Shown piece by piece: positions 17,101-20,879 of a DNA stretch of 20,879 bases. Each line of letters opens with the position of its first letter. Position 1 is the first letter of the stretch. The stretch comes from Spizellomyces punctatus DAOM BR117. Taxonomy: Eukaryota > Chytridiomycota > Chytridiomycetes > Spizellomycetales > Spizellomycetaceae. Made by a program: the position numbers and the translations under genes. Location: contig NW_015971565.1 in assembly GCF_000182565.1 (NCBI RefSeq), positions 1 through 20,879 of the forward strand. The letters run 5' to 3'. The notes beneath the pieces are model-generated. The model was not told the DNA's origin, did no database searches, and saw only the letters and a list, made by a program, of their open reading frames with translations.

Positions 17101-18104
17101 ATGTGGATGACCTTATTCTGGCATCAAAGGACGACCAGGAGTTGTTAAAACTCAAAGAAGAACTCAAGAAGCGGTTCAAGATGGCTGATATGGGCCAGTT
17201 AGAGCATTTTCTCGGCATCCAAGTGGTCAGGGACAGAGCCAACAGGTCAATCTGGCTCTCCCAACAGCGGTACCTCAGTCAAACATTGCAGAAATTCAAT
17301 ATGAGTAACAGCAAACCAGTTGCCACACCACTAGAGAATGGCCAGAAGCTCACCAAGGCCATGTCACCACAAACTGAGGCAGAACAGCAAGAAATGAATG
17401 GGGTTCCTTTCAGAAGTGCTGTTGGAAGTCTCATTTATGCAATGCTGGGCACCAGACCAGACATAGCAGCAGCAGTTGGATCAATTAGCCAGTACCTTTC
17501 CAACCCCGGACATCAGCACTGGATAGCAGTCAAATGGCACCACAGACCTAGGACTACAACTGGGCGGCATTCAGAGCAAGTGGGAGCTATCTGCATACTA
17601 TCTGCATACTCTGATGCAGATTGGGGCGGTGATTTGGACTTCAGGAAGTCTACCACTGGCTTCTTAGTCAAGATTGGCAGCAGCACAGTCAGCTGGCAAA
17701 GCAAGAGGCAACCTACAGTCGCTCTATCATCAACAGAGTCAGAGTACATGGCTCTTTGTCAAGCTACCAAGGAAGTTATCTGGTTCAGAACACTTCTAGG
17801 CGAGCTAGGACATCAGCAAAGTGGTCCTACAACATTGTATGGTGACAATCAGGGCGCCATAGCACTTGCCAACAACCCAACACATCATGCAAGGACCAAA
17901 CATATTGATGTGCAGCACCACTTCATCAGACAAGCAGTAGAAGACAAGAAAATCAGCCTCAAGTACTGTCAGACAGAAGAAATGATGGCTGACATTCTCA
18001 CCAAGGCTCTACCCAAGACAAAGCACCTTAAACTTTGTGGTGAAATGGGTCTCTGTCGGAAATCAGATGAAGACATCCCCAAGACTGTTGAGATTCAGGC
18101 TTAA
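14109..18104 (+). CDS. gag-pol: Copy E full gag-pol polyprotein, one open frame of 1331 residues
   Basis: This is the only copy with Gag to RNase H in one frame, starting at the same ATG as B and F. Gag occupies about 1-205, the CCHC knuckle 225-238, protease D284-S285-G286, and the pre-integrase zinc finger H410, H415, C444, C447. Integrase residues D475, D538, E574 have 35 residues between the last two. An acidic linker lies at about 745-770, RT D917 and YVDD at 998-1001, RNase H D1169, E1210, D1246. Length fits copia-type polyproteins. Three oddities suggest it is not fully functional. Residues about 1143-1163 are read out of frame between a 20-nt deletion and an 11-nt duplication. The DVCGP motif reads DVCGL (L479). 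Fifteen bases near the C-terminus (18071-18085) are unlike other copies, giving EDIPKT. The preceding LTR also lacks TATA box and PBS. Confidence 0.92.
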   Translation: MSNTDLDTKLMMEKFNGVNYHLWKFKMTMLLKEKGLWGVIEGDESMEGTSEKDWRRRDERAMAVIALSLSDAQLMHVQTAVTAKEAWLKLSDVHQRKGIASRLYLRRKFLTLKMEDGTGGMLGHINTVRTMAQQLEAIGAPVSEEDQVITLLYSLPESYEQLVVSLEARSDSLTLEFLTSRLLHEETRRKEAGSEGDSKGKAFFSRDGGQKVGKHGGTKKIAGKCFYCNKKGHFKKDCRKFLADTKQQANQASTSQATQNEFLFYAQSGDDTKTSQGAVWWIVDSGASQHMSHRKDWMTNYMEMSPIQVHLADNRTVQAIGKGQITLETGRNRFCTLRDVWFVPKLEKNLFSVRRATENGAKVEFGSKGCCIKTSDGQEAIQGTLGGGLYMFHAREHANIASGMSLDLWHRRLGHLNVNSIKILARNQLGSGLEVKNHTETSPCEACAIGKITRHPFPKGEAARVALLLGVVHSDVCGLMKTPSHGGAKYFVTFIDDKSRMMAVYLLKEKSEVLSKFKEFEAWATNFTGQKIKTLRSDNGEEYVGEEFKKFCKQKGIQQQFSTPYTPEQNGVAERMNRMLVEMGRCMLHHSGLSYKFWGEAIMTVVYLRNRSPTAALSNQSTPFQEFTGGKPDLQHLRVFGCMAYTHIPKEKRSKLDEKAKKAVMVGYSTQSKAYRLWVPEMNQVVMSRDVIFDENLMWSTQQRLQSVPQQDQELQMPLGGEPSFLDDQEGLGMVQETQRPSSITPDNSSASEDDGDDFQDAEEVPELSRKSARFHKSPGEWWIAKPTQSNLAFAFTIGEVPQEEPSTLAEARTRHDAKQWEAAVKAKYDSLMENQMWDLVELPQGRSTVGCKWVFKLKLKSDGSVERYKARLVAKGYSQVEGLDYKETFAPVVKFATIRMVLTLAAMKDMEIQQMDVKTAFLNGTIEEDIYMDQPEGFTMANGLVCKLKKSLYGLKQAPRAWNKVIDGQLKELGFERCESDHGLYINKKMGIHLILYVDDLILASKDDQELLKLKEELKKRFKMADMGQLEHFLGIQVVRDRANRSIWLSQQRYLSQTLQKFNMSNSKPVATPLENGQKLTKAMSPQTEAEQQEMNGVPFRSAVGSLIYAMLGTRPDIAAAVGSISQYLSNPGHQHWIAVKWHHRPRTTTGRHSEQVGAICILSAYSDADWGGDLDFRKSTTGFLVKIGSSTVSWQSKRQPTVALSSTESEYMALCQATKEVIWFRTLLGELGHQQSGPTTLYGDNQGAIALANNPTHHARTKHIDVQHHFIRQAVEDKKISLKYCQTEEMMADILTKALPKTKHLKLCGEMGLCRKSDEDIPKTVEIQA
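17588..17609 (+). repeat. 11-bp tandem duplication in copy E
   Basis: TATCTGCATAC is repeated twice without a gap; B, C and D have one copy. With the 20-nt deletion at about 17535 it gives a net loss of 9 nt and restores the pol frame just before the RNase H motif SAYSDADWGG. Confidence 0.9.
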
Positions 18105-18196
18105 ACCACGCTGTATGATCTATAAATCATGTGAGATCATGCTGGGATGTCATTAGACAGTTCACATCTGATTTGGCTAAGTTACAACGTGGGGAA
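18105..18196 (+). promoter_or_regulatory. 3' untranslated segment and polypurine tract of copy E
   Basis: This 92-bp segment, as in B to D, ends with GGGGAA (18191-18196) against LTR5. Confidence 0.62.
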
Positions 18197-18584
18197 TTGG
18201 ACTTAGAGTAATCAGAATGACCACAGACACGTGTGGGAATGATTTAAAAGGGTAAATCATCATGTAAGCACTCTTAGAAGGTCTGGAAGGTTTGTGACGA
18301 TCTAGATCTTCAGGTAATGTTTGCCAAGGCATGGCTGAAGCTGCTGAGCACTGCTGAGCACTGCTGAGCATGGCTGAAGCATGTAAACAGTAAACAAAGG
18401 CGGAGGGAGGCTGGAGAATGTACTGGGTTATATAAAGGGGACTTTTCAACGTCTCTGGATTAATACAAGCGTGTTATCCCACAATTTACTGCACCCAGAA
18501 GTCTTACTAGCGGCCACAGGCACTACTAGGCCTTTCAGAAGTGATTTCTACATGGGAAATCAGTGTTCCAAGCGCTAAGTTCAA
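18197..18584 (+). repeat. LTR5 (388 bp), shared by copies E and F
   Basis: Complete at both ends but 12 bp shorter than the others. In the GCTGAGCA tract it has an extra 10-bp unit and lacks about 21 bp around GCATGTAAACAAGTGGGCTGA, and it lacks one T in the terminal AAGTTCAATA. TATA box at 18429-18436. It shares CTACATGGG and the short frame at 18552-18578 with LTR1. The PBS follows intact. Confidence 0.9.
18429..18436 (+). promoter_or_regulatory. LTR5 TATA box
   Basis: TATATAAA at the conserved LTR position, upstream of copy F. Confidence 0.6.
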
Positions 18585-18765
18585 TAGGTTATGAGCCCTG
18601 ATAGCTATCACTGATATTTTCCTGCTTCAAATCTCTTTTCTGACGGCCACACCATCTTCCTGACGGACCTATCTTCTTCCCAACCTCATATTTGGACCAC
18701 CTACCACACCAGGACGATTTCACCTCTTCTCCAACAGCACATCCACTCACCAAATCAGCTCAGAC
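18585..18765 (+). promoter_or_regulatory. 5' leader of copy F
   Basis: It matches the leader of copy B over its full length with a few substitutions, and includes the PBS and the 7-codon upstream frame (18591-18614). Confidence 0.7.
18587..18600 (+). promoter_or_regulatory. Primer-binding site of copy F
   Basis: GGTTATGAGCCCTG, identical to the site after LTR1 and complementary to a tRNA-Met anticodon arm with a CUCAUAA loop. Confidence 0.72.
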
Positions 18766-18882
18766 ATGTCAAACACGGACTTGGACACCAAACTCATGAT
18801 GGAAAAGTTCAATGGCATGAACTACCACCTCTGGAAGTTCAAAATGACGATGTTGCTGAAGGAAAAGGGCTGTGGGGTGTGA
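18766..18882 (+). pseudogene. Copy F Gag N-terminal fragment (38 codons)
   Basis: The same Gag ATG as copies B and E opens a frame identical in kind for about 35 residues. One G is then missing in the AAAAGGGGCTG run near 18867, and the frame ends at TGA 18880-18882. Residual Gag sequence continues out of frame, with further small changes, to about 18973. There a deletion of about 650 bp joins it to the end of the protease region. Confidence 0.85.
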
Positions 18883-18974
18883 TTGAGGGGGATCAGAGCA
18901 TGGAGGGAACCTCTGAGAAGGATTGGAGCAGAAGGGATGAGCGTACAAGGCTGTGATTGCTCTGTCACTGAGAG

Positions 18975-20732
18975 ATGCAGCACATGTCACATAGGAAGGA
19001 TTGGATGACCAATTACACGGAGATGTCACCAATTCAAGTCCATCTGGCGGACAACAGAACAGTTCAGGCAATAGGGAAGGGCCAGATCACACTTGAGACA
19101 GGCAGAAACCGATTCTGTACCCTCAGAGACGTGTGGTTTGTTCCCAAGCTTGAAAAGAACTTGTTTTCAGTAAGAAGAGCCACTGAAAATGGTGCCAAAG
19201 TTGAGTTTGGCAGCAAGGGATGCTGTATCAAGACTTCAGATGGCCAGGAAGCAATCCAGGGAACTCTAGGGGGCGGTCTATACATGTTTCATGCAAGAGA
19301 ACATGCAAACATAGCCTCTGGAATGAGTTTGGACCTCTGGCATCGCAGGTTAGGACACCTGAATGTCAACAGCATCAAAATCTTGGCTAGGAACCAGCTG
19401 GGAAGCGGTCTGGAGGTCAAGAATCACACAGAAACATCACCATGTGAAGCCTGTGCCATTGGAAAGATCACCAGGCATCCCTTTCCAAAGGGAGAAGCAG
19501 CTAGAGTGGCTCTATTGCTGGGGGTGGTTCACAGTGATGTGTGTGGGCTCATGAAGACACCAAGTCATGGTGGAGCAAAGTACTTTGTCACATTCATTGA
19601 TGACAAGTCAAGGATGATGGCAGTTTATCTTCTGAAGGAGAAGAGTGAGGTTCTCAGCAAATTCAAGGAGTTTGAGGCCTGGGCAACCAACTTCACGGGG
19701 CAGAAGATCAAAACTCTCAGATCAGACAATGGGGAAGAGTATGTGGGTGAAGAATTCAAGAAATTCTGCAAACAGAAGGGAATTCAGCAGCAATTCAGCA
19801 CCCCCTACACACCAGAGCAGAATGGTGTTGCTGAGAGGATGAACAGGATGCTGGTGGAAATGGGAAGGTGCATGCTGCACCACAGTGGACTCAGCTACAA
19901 GTTCTGGGGCGAGGCAATCATGACAGTGGTCTATCTCAGGAACAGGAGCCCCACTGCAGCACTCAGCAACCAATCAACACCATTTCAAGAGTTTACAGGC
20001 GGTAAACCAGATCTCCAGCACCTCAGAGTGTTTGGCTGCATGGCCTACACTCATATTCCAAAGGAAAAGCGGTCAAAACTTGATGAGAAGGCCAAGAAGG
20101 CAGTCATGGTCGGCTACAGCACTCAGAGTAAGGCCTACAGACTGTGGGTACCTGAAATGAACCAAGTTGTCATGTCAAGGGATGTCATCTTTGATGAAAA
20201 CTTGATGTGGAGCACTCAGCAGCGACTGCAGAGTGTACCACAGCAAGACCAAGAGCTACAGATGCCTCTGGGAGGGGAGCCTTCATTCTTGGACAACCAA
20301 GAAGGGCTAGGGACGGTTGAAGAGACTCAGAGACCATCCAGCATCACTCCAGACAACTCTTCAGCATCAGAAGATGATGGGGACGACTTCCAGGATGCTG
20401 AGGAAGTGCCAGAACTCAGCAGGAAGAGTGCCAGATTTCACAAACCACCGGGAGAGTGGTGGATTGCAAAGCCAACTCAGTCAAATCTGGCTTTTGCCTT
20501 CACCATTGGGGAAGTTCCACAGGAAGAACCCAGCACTCTGGCTGAAGCTAGGACCAGACATGATGCCAAACAGTGGGAGGTAGCTGTCAAAGCAGAATAT
20601 GACTCTCTGATGGAGAATCAGACATGGGACTTAGTCAAACTACCACCAGGAAGATCCACAGTTGGCTGCAAGTGGGTTTTCAAGCTGAAACTCAGAGCAT
20701 ATGATACTTTGAAGCGCTATATAACACAGTAG
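18975..20732 (+). pseudogene. Copy F pol fragment (protease end, integrase, RT start)
   Basis: This open stretch of 585 codons begins at an ATG formed at the deletion junction between Gag (about residue 71) and just after the protease active site (about residue 289). The zinc knuckle and the catalytic Asp of protease are therefore absent. It retains the pre-integrase finger (H123, H128, C157, C160), integrase D188, D251, E287 and the acidic linker. It stops matching the family after KLKL in the RT N-terminus at about 20694; the last 12 residues come from flanking sequence. The 5' part shares copy E-type variants, including DVCGL. From about 20290 it carries B/C-type variants (LDNQEG, TVEETQ). 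RT catalytic motifs, RNase H and a 3' LTR are not present. Confidence 0.87.
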
Positions 20733-20879
20733 GGGGCCATAGGACACCCCCCCCGCTGCAGAGATGGGCGACGAAGGGAAATTTTGCGCCAGCCTTCCGC
20801 GTTGTGAGACCTGCAGACAGGTCGGGAGCTAGCAGGAACGATGGGCGTGTAAACATCTCGCTAGCGTGTCGAAAAAAGC
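20695..20879. other. Right flank, unidentified
   Basis: Family similarity breaks off at about 20694. The first 30 bases still align loosely with the family's RT segment and share AGCGCTA. The rest does not resemble the array. It has a GGGGG/CCCCC inverted pair around 20734-20755 with a run of eight C, then about 120 bp of more GC-rich sequence. No gene, LTR end or target-site duplication is visible. Confidence 0.6.

Larger units (their letters stand above)
1..20694 (+). mobile_element. Tandem array of six Ty1/copia retrotransposon copies sharing LTRs
   Basis: Six same-strand copies of one copia-type element follow each other as internal-LTR-internal-LTR, with one LTR between neighbours and no target-site duplication or host DNA at any junction. 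LTR starts at 1316, 5993, 9867, 13741 and 18197 give unit lengths of 4677, 3874, 3874 and 4456 bp. The differences are fully explained by named indels: an 804-bp deletion in C and D, a 212-bp deletion before E, a net 9-bp loss in E, and 1-nt losses in B and LTR4. Copia classification rests on integrase lying upstream of RT in one gag-pol frame. Unequal recombination between LTRs is the likely origin. The left end of the array lies outside the window, so the outermost flanks cannot be checked. Confidence 0.93.

Noticed and set aside
1-20879. CRISPR array or bacterial tandem operon explanation for the repeated structure
   Set aside because: Units are 3.9-4.7 kb with gag-pol and LTRs; there are no short repeats with unique spacers and no bacterial signals.

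Overview
The window is eukaryotic repetitive DNA and consists almost entirely of one Ty1/copia-type LTR retrotransposon family. Six head-to-tail copies (A to F), all on the + strand, follow each other with a single shared LTR between neighbours and no host sequence in between. The family's domain order is Gag with a CCHC zinc knuckle, aspartic protease, GAG-pre-integrase zinc finger, D,D35E integrase, reverse transcriptase (YVDD) and RNase H, in one reading frame. Integrase upstream of RT identifies copia rather than gypsy. An undamaged unit would be a 400-bp LTR plus about 4.28 kb of internal sequence.

Layout: copy A (1-1315, entered part-way, RT and RNase H deleted); LTR1 (1316-1715); copy B (leader, PBS, whole gag-pol with a 1-nt frameshift); LTR2 (5993-6392); copy C (804-bp deletion of leader and most of Gag, pol open); LTR3 (9867-10266); copy D (same deletion as C, protease active-site change); LTR4 (13741-13983, 3' part lost with TATA box and PBS); copy E (single 1331-residue gag-pol frame with a locally frameshifted patch); LTR5 (18197-18584); copy F (gag frameshift, 650-bp Gag/protease deletion, cut off in RT at about 20694). 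The last 185 bp are flanking sequence of unknown nature with a C8 run.

No copy looks fully competent. B has a promoter and PBS but a broken frame. C and D have open pol frames but no Gag, leader or PBS. E has the best frame but lacks TATA box and PBS. The LTR2-to-LTR3 and LTR3-to-LTR4 distances are both exactly 3874 bp, and C and D share the same deletion junction. The array therefore grew at least partly by duplication after insertion (unequal crossing-over between LTRs, or an assembly artefact), not by six insertions.

The primer-binding site matches the anticodon arm of initiator tRNA-Met, as in Drosophila copia, not the tRNA 3' end. Differences between copies concentrate at CpG sites, which suggests a host with CpG methylation or a CpG-directed repeat mutation process. 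I cannot name the host. The PBS base pattern resembles initiator tRNAs with a CUCAUAA loop (yeast type), but this is weak evidence. There are no host genes, RNA genes or CRISPR arrays that I can support.
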